The position numbers and the translations under genes were made by a program. From Viola odorata (lineage: Eukaryota; Streptophyta; Magnoliopsida; Malpighiales; Violaceae), in contig OY829541.1 of the NCBI GenBank assembly GCA_963691705.1, positions 30,454,719 to 30,518,718 of the forward strand: a stretch of DNA of 64,000 bases, read 5' to 3'. The notes below the pieces were generated by a model. It saw nothing but the letters and a program-made list of their open reading frames with translations. It searched no databases and was not told the DNA's origin. Shown piece after piece: positions 42,832 through 55,185 of this stretch (positions are counted from its first letter, which is position 1; every line of letters starts with the position of its first letter).

Positions 42832-44031
42832 CTACTGATTGTATTGTTGTTGTGGTTGTTGGCTAGGCTGAGGCGGATCTTGTCTCCACCTTAGATTGAG
42901 ATGTTGTCTCCAAGGGTATTGGTTACTTTCATGAGGGAACCTAGGTTGTCCTTGATTGTAACCATATGCCGCATTAACTGGGATTGGGGCTGGATCACCT
43001 GGCTGTTCCAGCATGTAACAACTATGGGTTAGATGATCTAATTGTTGGCAAATCCCGCATATCGAGGGCATAGGATTAGCTGCTGCTACTGTAGGTTGTG
43101 CTTGAGATGTGGCACCTGTAGAAAGATTCATCAGTATGTTAGTAATCTTATCAAGCTTATTTTCAACATTTAAAGCATTCAAAGAAGGTGCAGAATTTCT
43201 CTCGGCTGAGGCATTATTTTGGCAATTATCGGCCATTGTTTGGAGAAGCAATTTGGCTCTTGTTGGTGTAAGATCTTGAAGTGCTCCTCTAGTGGCTACA
43301 TCTAATCTCTCCTTATCCTTCACACACATTCCATCATAGAAATATTGGATTAGGAGATGGTCAACCACTCCATGGGTAGGGCAAATGTCTTGAAGGTCTC
43401 TAAACCTTTGATGATACTCACTCAAAGTCTCCCCTCCCCTCTGCTGAATGGAAACTAAATTCTTTCTAGCTGCCCCTGCCTTAGTCACGTTCCAATACTT
43501 GTTCAGAAAGGCAGTGGACATATCTCCCCATGTTGTAATAGTGTTATGGGGCAAGCTATAGAACCAATTCTTAGCTGAGTCTTCAAGAGACCAAGGAAAT
43601 GATTTCAGTTTGGCCCTCTCGATTGATACTCCCACTAGTTTTAAGGTATCACATTGGAGGTGAAGGTTCCTCAAATGGTTATACAGATTCTCGTTTGAGT
43701 GGCCATGGAATTTGGTTAAGTTGGCTATGATGTTTGTCCTGATAGACCAATCATTAGCCATTGGGGGTAGATTAATACAGGAGTAGGTCACTCGTTCTGC
43801 ACCCCTGTTTTGTTCCCTCATCGTCTGTTCTTGTTCGTTTTCCTCCATGATTGGTATTAGGTTTTCAGCTGGGCCTGAATCTTGGCCTAGACTGCTAACA
43901 GAACTGGATTCTGTTTGTGTACTAGAAAATTCACCATCGAATTTTCTCTTGGCTTTCTTTCTGTTTTGTGCTTCAGTCTTCGTAAGTTCTGGATTCAAAG
44001 GTAATAAATCTTCCTTTGAGGACCTGGTCAT
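42832..44031 (-). pseudogene. Athila-type gag
   Basis: From ATG 44029-44031 (MTRSSKEDLLPLNPELTK). A nuclear-signal-like KKAKRKF lies near residue 30, the gag capsid near 115-250 (ENLYNHLRNLHLQCDTLKLV, SWSLEDSAKNWF-type FPWSLEDSAKNWFYSLPHN, LSEYHQRFRDLQDICPTHG), and a CxxC...H...C knuckle (CGICQQLDHLTHSC) near 325. A Gln-rich C-terminus ends at 42832; the frame then shifts before protease. About 399 residues, open throughout, so gag itself looks undamaged. Confidence 0.8.
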
Positions 44032-44084
44032 CAACTGCAAAAAACAAAAATAAAAATAAAACTACAAAAACATCATCAAAAGAA

Positions 44085-44101
44085 CTCCAGCAACGGCGTC
44101 A
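44085..44101 (-). other. Primer-binding site of Athila fragment K
   Basis: Minus-strand TGACGCCGTTGCTGGAG, close to the tRNA-Asp complement TGGCGCCGTTGCCGGGG used by Athila elements, five bases from the LTR end. Confidence 0.8.
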
Positions 44102-44106
44102 AAATT

Positions 44107-45517
44107 TGATTGCGTGTCGAGGGCATCAAATTTAGTTGTATAAAGTATACGAAATGAGGGGTAGGAATACAACTTATCACTCGTCCACAAGGGTCTTGTA
44201 AATTGTGGTAAGAAGATCGTCCACAGATATCTTTCGGGAATTTATAGTTTTGACTCGACTTCCTCGTCACTAGAGTTAAGGGCTTTTGTTTATGCAATTA
44301 AGATAAGCAAAACATAAAAGAGAACAAGTAATAATTAAGTAAAAAGAAGCAATCTTTAGCAGAAGGAGATCTTAGCTAAGATTGCAGATTGAGGTTGATT
44401 GTGAACTGTCGTGGGGTAAACTCCTGGTAAGGGCGAATTCGTGAGCGCACTACTTGTTTAATCGATCATCGACTTTAGATTTTCTCCTTCTCTCTCATAA
44501 CTCTGCTATAGATTGGGAGGAACCCCTTTCCAATCCTACTTTCCTCCTATTCAAATCACTTGGAGGGAACCCCCTTTCCTAGTGATCCTAGCCAGTGGAC
44601 ACCTTACTGGTTAAAGGGTTTATCCAATTGGCTGCTGGCTTGAGGCACATGCGTTTTCTCAATGGCGTAGGGAAAGACAGAGTCTAGGCCAAGCTACTCC
44701 CAATTCGGAGCCCTAGATTGTCAATCTAGTTAGGCCTATATCGATTCAAGTTCACTAACCTCCGTGAGGCTAGCTGCCTACTTGCGTCACTCCGGTTTCG
44801 CTCGTCCCTTTTGTGACTGGCTACAAATTCGTCGTCTTGCCTAAGATTGATCAAGTCTTAGCCTAGACAGGAACCGGTTTGTTGAAACAAAACTTGAATT
44901 AATTACGAATGAGAGGATAATAAGAACGATCAGAGTTTAGCTACTAGACATGATAATTAAAGAAGAGAATAATTGAAGAACATGAATTAAAATAAAATAT
45001 GTGATATTCAAAACCGAATTATCACAGAGCAAGTGTTTACAAGAACCAGAAGTTGGAAGAAGGAAGATCCTATAATTGACAGCCTTCCCTAACCTTTAAC
45101 AAGGTTAGAGTCCCAACCAATCACATTCCTTTCCAAATTTCAAACTTCAAATAGCTAAAAGATAGGGATAAAAATTCCAATTGTTCAAAAAATGAAATAA
45201 AATAAGATACTAAAAGATTGTTTTTGTTTAATATCAGATTACTTCCGAGAGTCCATCCAAGGGACGTAACAGCCAGCTGGCTTCTTGATGCGAATTCATC
45301 TTCCTCGAATCCATGACCAGTACGCCTCTATCTCTGCAATCTTAGCCAAGCCTGCGGCCAAGATTGCCACTTTGTCGCTCAAGGCTTACGCTTCCTCCAT
45401 TTCTTGTCTTGCCCAAGAGTTCCTTCGAAAGAAACCAAATTGACGTAAAAGAGATTGTTTTTACCCTAAACCAAGTAGTTTAAGATGGTAAAAACGCATG
45501 GAAATAAACATCAATCA
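44107..45517 (-). repeat. Athila-type 5' LTR, 1411 bp
   Basis: Sense strand begins TGATTGATGTTTATTTCC and ends ACACGCAATCA, giving TGATTG/CAATCA inverted termini. No second copy is present, so the outer end relies on those termini. Small ORFs inside resemble nothing. Confidence 0.65.
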
Positions 45518-46008
45518 ATAGTTTCTTCCTTGCATGGATTATCTTAACATACTTTTTATGGGGAAGTTGTTTTGTTTTAATCTTGTGCAATGCTTGAGGG
45601 CAAGCATTAGGGTAGTGTGGGGGTATTTGATAGTGTGTAATTTATATATGATTTAGTCTCTCTTTTTTGCCTATTCTGGATTTAAGATGCTACCCATTAG
45701 TGCCCATTTCCTTCATATTTGCAGATAAGAGCATTAAGGGGAGTTTCTATGGAATTACACACTACCCAACTGGATTTTGACGAGTTAGTTGTTGTCTTGT
45801 CCTCGCTGTGAATTTCTGTCAGTGACTGGAAGTCCAATACGGTTATGGAAAGTCCGATTATAGGAAGTCCAATGATGTTGTGGTTTCTTCTCTCATGTGT
45901 CCAACTCATCAAGAAGCATTAATTGCATACCCAGTTTAATTAGAAGGACTCCTAGGTTTTACAATATATATATATTTTAGGGTTTTGAATATTTTTTACT
46001 TAGATAAG
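45518..46008 (+). mobile_element. Remnant L: 3' end of a plus-strand Tat/Athila-like element
   Basis: Short 3' untranslated part with GAGGGCAAGCATT, polypurine tract GGGTAGTGTGGGGGTATT (45610-45627), then an LTR starting TGATAGTGTG at 45628. It is cut on the left by K and on the right by the LTR of M. Confidence 0.65.
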
Positions 46009-47591
46009 TGATCGTCACTCAAATGTACTTAAAATTTATCCTGATGCCTAAATACACAAGTAAATGTGTACAGGACAAGACAGGGTCGAACCACAGAGAT
46101 TGAAGGAATAATGATTCAATTTAAACGTATGACAGGGAACAAATGCAACCAAACATAAAAGTAACATAGGGGGGAGTTATGTCGATTAACGAATTAATCG
46201 ACTCAGAATTGGAAGCTAACAAGAGCAAACAAGATAAATAAATAAGACAATTATCCAGGGCACGAAAGTAAAACACAATCCAGGGCAAGATATCCAAAAG
46301 CAATTTGAGGGCAAGAAAAATAGTAAAAGAGATAATAATTAGATAGTAAGAGATCTTAGCAAAAGGTGTTCTCGGGTTGCTTTCTAAGTCGGTTAATCAT
46401 TGGCACAAGAATATTCCAGACTCAAGTACAGATCTACTATAGGGGCCATGTTTCCACGTAGGCCCCCTGCTCACCTTCGTAGCTAGAAGCCACCCCCCGT
46501 TTCCACATATGAGCTGACCTTGACGTTTCGCCGTCCTCCCAGGCACGAATGCGGGGAGGCACTACTCAAAACGCCCATGAAGCGGAGGCGAGACAGATTT
46601 AGGGCGTGACATCTCAGTTCGTCACGCTCGCATCACATACCCTAAATGACCGTTTACCCATAGACAAAAGACCTCTCGCAATGACTTCACTAGGTGTCTA
46701 CTAATATCTCAAGGATTCACGTCAGTTCTAACCAAGAGAATGACGTTACTCATGCAGAAATGAAAACAGTTGATCAGGCCCTTGACGCTTCTAAATGAGC
46801 ATGGGATTAAAACGATAAACAACCATATGCAACAAGAGAATATATTAAGCATGCATTAACCGAACCTTACAACCCTTGAAACACCCTTGAAACACCCTTT
46901 ACTAAGAGGATGGTATTTAGCTACTCATACTATAATATGAACAGTAGATAGTAATAATCATGCAACAAAGAGAATAAAAGGAAAGGGATTAGAAGGAACT
47001 GAAGGATTGATTAATAATCAAGGAGGAAAGCTTGCTCCTTTACAAACCGGCGGTTGCTTCAAATACCAAGAGAAAAAGATCCCTAGAAATTAGGGTAAAA
47101 GATGAAGTGATGTCAAAATATCCTAGGACAGTCGTGCTTACAAAAACCCTAAAATTAAGCTTATATAGGCTTTACCTAGGGGACAAAATAGCTAAGGGGA
47201 GAGAGAAGCAATGGGGGCTTGACAATACATTTCCTTCAAGAGAATATTCTGGAATCTTTGGCGCGCCTGGCATCTTCTAGAAGTGCATGGAATCCCGTGC
47301 GGATCTTTGAAGATGCTTCTCTTTGGTTTTCGCTTGAGAAAAGAAACGGACGTATCGCGGGCAGAAGACAACTCACTGGTCTGGTTAGCGTCATGGGCTT
47401 GATGACAATCTGGTCTTCTAGGCCTTGACGCTGGAAATCCTAAAAAATACTCTAAAAATGCTTCTTTTCGATTTTTTCCTTCTATTGGCGCTGATCTGCA
47501 ATAAAGATAGAAATAAGGGTTAAATGGCAGAATCATGCCCCTGAAAGGGCTAGAAAAGAAAGTAAAATCGCGACTATGAAACATGCTATCA
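46009..47591 (-). repeat. Element M 3' LTR, about 1583 bp
   Basis: Sense strand begins TGATAGCATG next to the polypurine tract and ends GACGATCA. A GGTTCGACCCTG sequence near its end (46086-46100) is of a kind common in Tat/Athila LTRs. The outer end is inferred from TGAT/ATCA termini. Confidence 0.6.
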
Positions 47592-49470
47592 AACATCCCC
47601 ACACTACCCCAATGCTCGCCCTCGAGCATTAGCAAAATTGGAAAACTACCTCACGCAATAACATACATCTTCAACCCCCAACACACAAAATAGACATGAC
47701 ATCCGACAAACTGAACCCGACCAGAACATATCCAGACCTAGAAAAGTGCCTGCATCTAGCTGATAGGATAACAACCCTACCAACCAAACTTTCCCAGACC
47801 AAGCCTATTCACCAGCAGTCCTCACCTAGATATGTGTTTGCACTCACACTCGCAACAAAATATGTGTTTAGGCTATCACTCAAGAATGCAAATAATACAA
47901 CACAGGCAGAGCTTGCACATCAATCCGAGTATTGTAGGTCACATGCGAGGGTAATCTAGCGATCGGAGGCGACTTTGCAAAAAGAAAAAGATAAAGGAAA
48001 AGGAAAAGGAAAAGAGCAGGAGAGAGTACGGGGTAGAGCGAGATAAAGGAAACAGAGATTAAGGGAGAATAGAAAAAGAAAAGAAAATAAGAAGAAAACA
48101 AATCTGGGGGAAGAATTCCTTGGCCTCGAAGAAGGCGAGACAGTGAGCAACACTCGCTGAAGAAGGATGATGGCGAGGGCTAGATGATGACTTCGGCTTT
48201 CTTCATTGGGTGGGGAGATCTCTTGCTGCTTCGGGGGCTCGAATAGTTGCCTTCTGTTATGCCTGCTCTTCTTTTATTCGAATTATATTATTAATTTATT
48301 TTTTTAAAAGGCTTGAAAAAGCAGGCAGGCATTTACTTTTCCTCTTTTTCCGCTCGGGAATTGCATCAGCATTTAATTTCCTCTTTTTACGAACTAGAGC
48401 TGGGGTTGGCAGAGCTTTAAATACTGTTTGGGGCGCTTGGTTTCGAGGCCTCACAGATTGACTTTTACTTCCCCACACTTGAGTTTTGGTGCGGTGAGGA
48501 AGTAATGTTGCGTTGTTGTCGTGGCCTCGATACTTGATTTATGTGCTCGCTCTTTCGTGCCCTTGATAATGTTTTCCTCCCCACACTTATCTTCTTCGGA
48601 ATCTAGCCCATACCTTTTTGTGATGAAGAGTGTAACTCACCTGCCAAGGAAGAGACAAAGAAAGGGAGCAAATGGTTAGAAGTGAATGGAGAATGGGAGT
48701 CGAGGTTATGAAAAAGGAGAGAGGAGAAGATGGAGAAAGAGAGGAAATAGAAGAAAATAAAGATAAGAAAATAAAATAAAATTTTTGCAAAGTTTCTCGT
48801 CGTTTCACTACTTTCCCTCATCTAATGGTGCCTATACCAAGGGATATTATGCAAACCTAGACAGTGACTAGTGAAGCATTTCTCTCAAGAATAAGAGGCA
48901 TGAAGCTCGAAGTGCTCACGGGTTCAATTGTGACTATTGGTGTCCAGGGTAAGATTGGATATAAGGGCTACAGGTCTAGATATGCATGGTCAGGCATAGA
49001 TGCGATGAATGACATGTTTCTCTTATGCATCAGGAGTTAAAAATGCATGTCGATTATGAGGGTTTGAAAATCAGGCAGTGGGAAAATTTCCTAGCAAAGC
49101 TAAAACCCAAAAAAAATTAAAAATCCGAAAAAAAACATGCAATCATGCAATAAGTGGAAAATAAACATGCAAACAGACAAAAATAAATCCCTCCCCACAC
49201 TTAGGCAACGCATTGTCCTCAATGCGGGAAGGGTACACAAAGGAGTTCATGAAAAATTAAAGAAGTACAGTACGAGATAAAGGAAAGCATAAAAATTGTT
49301 CAGAACCCTCCTCGAGGGCAAGAAATGTAAAATTGTTCCGGGGGAGTCATTGGGGTGGGAGGTTTCGCCTAGCAACTTCAGCCGTCAAGGCCTGAAGTTC
49401 CATGAGAATCGCCTGGAGGAGTCGCGTTGGGGTCGAGGGCTTGACTGCGACTGATGCTTCAGGGGCTCGC
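47592..49470 (-). other. Element M non-coding interior with repeated AAGTGTGGGG motifs
   Basis: Polypurine tract GGGGTAGTGTGGGGATGTT at 47592-47610. Three further plus-strand ccccacactt motifs occur near 48472, 48581 and 49194, the last with the GAGGACAATGCGTTGCC context typical of Athila/Tat 3' ends. A-rich purine stretches occur near 47976-48100. No gene seen. Confidence 0.5.
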
Positions 49471-50591
49471 TGATACGATCCCTAGTGCCACAGGTCCAAT
49501 CATCCGTGCCAAGACCAGAGCCTTGGAGGAAGCCGCAACCGCGAACCACCCATTGCCGCCCACGGGCCCAATCACTCGTGCCAGGGCCCGAGCCTTGCAG
49601 GAGAGGCTCAGCAGCCTCATCCATATGGAACTGAAGGCAAAGATAGCCTCGGAGGAAGCCAGCCTGCGCGCACCCCAGCCGCGCCTCGTAACCCTAACCC
49701 GCACCGCGCCTACGGATGGGCTACACATGGCAACCTCGGACCTTTAGATCCACCAGCGCCCTTCTCCCATTTTTGACCAGGCCATGATCATTTATAATAC
49801 AAGAGAGGAGTCCAGGCCAAGAATCAGGAGAAACGCCCGAAGGATTTGGGAGAACGCTCAAATCACAAGACCGCATTAGACATTGAAAGCCACCGCCGAG
49901 CCTTTTGAAGATTGGACCATTTTTCCTCGCACAAGACTCAGTCCAGTACTTCGTCTATGTGTTAGGAAGTTTTCCTCCAAATTTTAGTGAGAACGCTCGA
50001 GGGAATAAGGAAAACGCCTTGTTTCCTTAAAACGTTATTGAGTCACATGGGCCTTTTGACCTAAACGGCAGCGCCTGCACTTCTATCCTATTTAGTAGAC
50101 TTTATTTATGTTATTTTAGGGTTTCAGATTCTATTTGGAAGGGTGGCTTGTTGCCATTTTCGTTTGAGACAATTTTTAGAAACTACTTTAGTTTCCATTT
50201 TGGAATTAGGGTTTAGCGCATCCTTAAAAAGGAGCCGCCCACTTTTGTATTCGACAGATTTTGATTATTGAAATTTGAAAGCAGATTGCTTTGGATCTTT
50301 ATCCACTTGTTCTTGATGAACCTTACAACTAATTGAGTTTCGTGCATTCGATTAGCTTGTCAAGTAAAACTTGAAAGCACTATCTATTGAGTCATCCGTT
50401 CTTTGGATTGCCAAGCATTGCGATTTGGAGATTCAAAGGTTTGGCCCAAGATCCTCAAGGGATTCGGCGTGGATTGCCAAGCATTGCGATTTGGAGGTTC
50501 ACGTGTCTTCTTCGAGTTCAATTCCGCATTGAAACCCACGTCGCCGGACAACGATCTCAAGAATCGTTCTAGCCTACTAAGGCACGCATCA
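49471..50591 (+). repeat. Element D3 5' LTR, 1121 bp
   Basis: Starts TGATACGATCC and ends GGCACGCATCA. The first 270 bases read as the pol tail (GPITRARARALQERLSS) like other D LTRs. Confidence 0.85.
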
Positions 50592-50593
50592 GT

Positions 50594-50605
50594 TGGTAGC
50601 GGAGC
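50594..50605 (+). other. Primer-binding site of element D3
   Basis: TGGTAGCGGAGC, two bases after the LTR. Confidence 0.8.
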
Positions 50606-51357
50606 TCAGCCGTCCCGGCTTGGTAAATCTATCCCTTTAATTATTGTGTTTTCTTTGTTAGAATTGCTATTCTTTAATTCCTATCTACACCAATTCTCTT
50701 ACGTGCTTGTGTGTTAGTTTTCTTGTGTCAATTTGCATCTTGTGTGTGCGATTAGTGTGCAAATCATCTCAACGATTTGTAGGTCTTACTACTGTCAAAA
50801 AAAAATAAAGTCCCCAAAGTGTCTTAGTTAAATTGTGTTTTGGGTTTGTGTTGTGGAAAATTCAAAATAAAAAAATAAAAAAAGTGAAGAAATTTCGTCA
50901 AAAACAGAACCAGAAACGAAATCAGTACCATTCAAAAAAAAAAAGGAACTTCAAAATCAAATATTAGAGTGAATTTGTGACTCATAGCAAAAAGAATCAT
51001 TGGATTTCGAATTGGGAATCAAAAGTTGTGGCAAGAACAAGTTTCAAAACCCTAATCGCACGCCATTAGCGTTTTTGAGTTTATAAACTGACGCAATCCG
51101 TTTGTTTTGAGCTTTTTCTTGACTCCATTACTACTGTGCCTTTCTACTCTGTAGTATACTTGGTTAATTGATTGATCTTTGCAATTGATTTGAGTATATT
51201 ACCTCACAATTTATTTCTACGCTAGTTTTCTTTGTATCTCCTTGGAAGCTTTTTCTTGAAAATTCTTCGAGTCGGTTCATCTTGAATTAAGGATCTGGAC
51301 AATTTGCTTTGAGAGATTTTGTGAGATTAATATAGAGACAAACACGAGAGTAAACAC
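50606..51357 (+). other. Element D3 untranslated leader
   Basis: About 750 bases homologous to the D leader, A-rich, ending aaacacgagagtaaacac before the conserved block. No gene. Confidence 0.6.
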
Positions 51358-51418
51358 GTGAGGGAGTGTTAGTTTTAGGCAATTTTACGCTTGGAAAATT
51401 TTCTATTTTGAATTTCAG
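51358..51418 (+). other. Candidate 61-nt mini-intron or conserved leader block (D3)
   Basis: CAC|GTGAGGGAG ... GAATTTCAG|G, then ATG at 51420. Identical spacing to A and D. Confidence 0.35.
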
Positions 51419-51419
51419 G

Positions 51420-53337
51420 ATGTTAGGAAATCCGGAAAATGAGGCTACGGTTGTGAACGATGTAGCCAAGGCACTGCAAGATATAGCAGCCCAGCTCCAG
51501 GATATGAAAGCTTGGAGGCTGCAGGTTGAGGCTAGGGAACGTGAGGATGTTGTTCCACAAGCACCCGGGGCACACTTTGTGCAACACCTAAACCCTAGAG
51601 TGAATAGAGAGGCCTATGCACCTGCACCGAGCGACGACCAGCGCAGTGAACCTGAGTTAGATGGTTCTGAAAATGAGTATGAGGAGGGTCCTCACATGGT
51701 GGGACCGAGGAGGTTCCAAATGCGCCGAGGAGGTGCGTATTGACGCGGCAGACACGCCTTTGGTAGGCGAGACCGTAACTTTGAACAGCCGCGTCGCGAG
51801 GAGCGCGAGTGAGTTGACAATTACCTTGGGAGTGTCAAGCTCAAGGTTCCACCTTTCAAAGGAAAAGATGACCCCGAGGCATACTTGACTTGGGAGCGAA
51901 AGATGGAAGCGATTTTTAGGTGTCACCACTACACGGATGAAAAGAAAATAAGGTTAGCTTCCGTGGAGTTTTTTGGATATGCTACCCATTGGTGGGAGCA
52001 AGTGAATGAGGATATGGGAGGACCCGTAACTACTTGGGAGAATATGAAGTATGTGATGAAGAGGAGGTTTGTTCCACCGTACTATCATAAGGACCAACTT
52101 CAGCGTTTACAAAAGATTACCCAAGGGTCCAAAACCGTGAATGACTATCACAACGAGTTGGAAGTTCTTTTGGCTAGGGTTAATGTGATAGAGGATGAGG
52201 ATTCGAAGATGTCTAGGTTCATGAGTGGGCTGAATCCAGAGATAGCTAATGCCTTAGAGTTGTGCCAATATAAGACTTTGGAGGAGATGCTTCACATGGC
52301 CGTGAAGATTGAGAGGCAACGCAAGGCTAAGGCAGCCTACTCTAAGCCGTCTACTTTTGTGTCTCGGACTTCCACTTGGAGCAAGTCTACATGGTCCAAG
52401 GGGAATAAGGACAGCAAGGAAACACCCAAGGTATCTAAACCTTCTTATGGTACCAAAGGTAATTCGGCAAACCCTACTCCTTCTAAAGTTCCCATTACTA
52501 GTACTAACCGTGTGCCTACAAGAGACATTGTGTGCTTTAAGTGTAGTGGCTGAGGCCATAAGCAGGCCGAATGTCCCAACAAGAGAGTTCTGATCATTAG
52601 GGACAATGGAGAGTTGGACTCGGAGGATGATTGTGAGATTGTGGAGGGTTCGGAAGAGGAAAGTGAGGAAGAAGAAGAGGAGGATCCGGAAACTAGGGTT
52701 TGTGATTCAGTGACCCTTGTAGTTCGCCGAAACTTGAGTGTGCAACCAAGAGCCGAGACTCATGAGGAGGAACAAAGAGAGAACCTATTCCATGCTAGGT
52801 GTCATATTGGTGCTAAGGTATGCTCTCTTATTATTGACAATGGTTCTTGTACTAATTGTGCTAGTACGCTTCTTGTGCACAAATTAGGGCTACCCGTGGT
52901 GAGACATCCAAAGCCGTACACTTTGCAATAGATGAATGATGGTCCTTAAGGTGTCTAAACAAGTGTTGGTGAGTTTGTCGATTGGGAAATATAAGGATGA
53001 AGTATGGTGCGATGTAGTCCCAATGCAAGCGTCACATGTGTTGCTTGGCCGACCTTGGCAATTCGACCACAACGTCATTCACGAAGGGAGGAGCAATCGT
53101 TACAAGCTTGAGAAGGAAGGAGTGAAGTTCACACTTGCGCCCCTTTCACCCGTGCAAGTGCTTGAGGACCAGATCTGGTTGGAGAAGTCCTATGCTGAAT
53201 TTGAGGCCTCATGGCCTATCAACAAAAAAATTGATGAAAACAGCCCCCGTGAAAAAAGAGAGCACGGGTATGAATTGAATGAAAACAGCCCCCGTAAAAA
53301 GAGTGAGTGCAGGTCAAAAACAGAAAAGAGAGCCTGA
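51420..53337 (+). pseudogene. Element D3 gag and protease
   Basis: ATG 51420 (MLGNPENEATVVNDVAKALQ). In-frame TGA at 51741 and 51810, capsid (RFVPPYYHKDQLQRLQKITQ, MSRFMSGLNPEIANALELCQ) and a knuckle in which the second CCHC half follows a TGA at 52551 (Arg CGA in D2). The acidic run and protease (CSLIIDNGSCTNCASTLL) come next, TAG at 52929 (Trp in D2), then a frameshift and LLGRPWQFD, followed by a linker with NSPREKREHG. Confidence 0.8.
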
Positions 53338-53550
53338 AAAAGAAAAGAAAAGAAAGTGAATTTATATGCGAAAGGAAAAGATTTGCGCAAAGCTCTTGTT
53401 TTACAAAAATAGTTTTGTGGCGAGAATCGCCCTTTACTTTTACTTCGCTTTAAATCTTTTTGCTTGAGCAGTACTAACCTTGATCCTTTAGCTTTTGTGC
53501 CCTCTTCTATCTTAGCTGTTTTGCAGTAGTTCAAAGATGTAATACCCAAA

Positions 53551-54709
53551 GTGATGCCACCCAGTTTGCCCCCAATCCGCGGCATAGAGCATCAAATTGA
53601 TTTTGTGCCGGCTTCGACTATCCCAAATAGACCAGCCTATAGGAGCAACCCCGAAGAGACTAAGGAACTCCAAAGGCAAGTAGATGAGCTCCTTAGCAAG
53701 GGATATCTCCGAGAAAGCTTGTCTCCATGCGTCGTTCCAGTGATTCTAGTGCCGAAGAAAGATGGAACTTGGCGAATGTGTAAAGTATCGTCACCCCATA
53801 CCTTGCTTAGATGATATGTTAGATGAGATTAGTGGTAGTGTAATTTTTTTGAAAATTGACTTAATGAGCGGCTATCATCAAATTAGAATGAAAGAGGGTG
53901 ATGAATGGAAAACGGCATTTAAAACAAAGTATGGTTTGTATGAATGGTTAGTGATGCCGTTTGGATTGACTAATGCCCCAAGCACCTTCATGAGACTTTT
54001 GTTGTTGTATACTTTGATGACATCTTAGTTTATAGCAAATCTTTACATGAGCATGTTGCGCATCTTAAAGACATTTTCCTAACCTTGAGCGAAGAGAAGC
54101 TTTATGCTAAGCTCTCCAAGTGCTCTTTTGCTTTAGAACAGGTTGACTTCTTAGGGTTTCTTGTGGGAAAAGATGGTGTGAAGGTGGATGAAGCGAAGGT
54201 GCAAGCAATCAAGGAGTGGCCGATGCCAAAAACAGCAAGCGACATCCGCTCCTTTCACGGCTTAGCTTCCTTTTATCGTCGTTTCATTCGTGATTTTAGG
54301 TTTCATTCGGAAATTTTAGCCCCACTTAATGACCTAACTAAGAAACATGTTGATTTCAGGTGGGAGGAACCTCAAGAGGCCGCATTCCAAGCGTTGAAGG
54401 ACAAGCTGTCCAACGCGCCCGTATTAGCACTTCCCGACTTTGACAAGCCGTTTGAGTTGGAGTGCGACGCGAGTGGAATCGGTATAGGTGCTGTTTTGAT
54501 GCAAGAGAAGAAGCCAATAGCCTTCTTTAGTGAGAAGCTCAAGGATGCCCAGCTACGTTACCCAACGTATGACAAAGAGCTTTATGCGCTAGTTAGGGCA
54601 TTCGAGGTTTGGCAACACTACTTGATGCCGAGGGAGTTTGTGGTGCACACCGACCACTTGAGCCTCAAATACCTAAAGGGACAAGGGAAGTTGAATAGGA
54701 GACATGCTG
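53551..54709 (+). pseudogene. Element D3 RT and RNase H, interrupted by F
   Basis: LPPIRGIEHQIDFVPASTIP, RSNPEETKELQRQVDELLSK and [15 protein letters not shown] deletion removes the [11 protein letters not shown] block and a second removes the residues before VVVYFDD. Then [34 protein letters not shown] and RNase H ([33 protein letters not shown]). Cut at 54709 by element F. Confidence 0.8.
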
Positions 54710-55185
54710 TGATACAAGTTCGGTTCCTGTTTGGAGCCCTCACACGGATCTAGTCCTCTTTGGTAGGTTGGATCGTCGATTGGATGGATTTGATGGAGAG
54801 GATAACGTCGCAAGGAGATTGCGGAATAGATGCAGCGGATAAATGGATGAAGATGAAGGTGTTTTGATGTATAAACAATAAACGAACTTGCATACACGGT
54901 AAACCCTTCTAGGGATGATTCCTAGACAACCATACCACAAGCATACAAGGATCTCTAATCCAAGAGGAGAAGAAGGGGAGGTTTTAAGAACCCCATTTAA
55001 CTAAGCTAAAGTTTGGTCTTGGTTAGGAGATAACTCAACAAAAACAAAGACAAGTCTAAAATGAACCTATTGTTCACTATTTATACTACTAGGTTATTAC
55101 ATGGGGAAAACCCCTAAATACCCTTAAAACATAAGGTCTTCATGCTTGGGCTTGAGCGGCATGGGCTGAACGTTGGAGAGGCTTG

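Larger units (their letters stand above)
41657..45517 (-). mobile_element. Element K: Athila-type retrotransposon fragment (5' LTR, gag, protease)
   Basis: 5' LTR 44107-45517 with terminal inverted repeats TGATTG/CAATCA, a tRNA-Asp-type primer-binding site, gag and protease, then truncation just after the protease region with direct fusion to D2 gag. RT, RNase H, integrase and 3' LTR are missing. Confidence 0.8.
46009..49470 (-). mobile_element. Element M: 3' part of a minus-strand Tat/Athila-like element
   Basis: 3' LTR (46009-47591), polypurine tract and about 1.9 kb of 3' non-coding interior, cut at 49471 by D3. I recognise no coding domain in it. Confidence 0.65.

Noticed and set aside
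47959..48153. Hydrophobic minus-strand ORFs (Phe/Leu/Ser-rich)
   Set aside because: They are antisense to A-rich purine tracts in M; composition alone explains them.
49385..49728. Minus-strand ORFs over the start of D3
   Set aside because: Antisense of the LTR-encoded pol tail.
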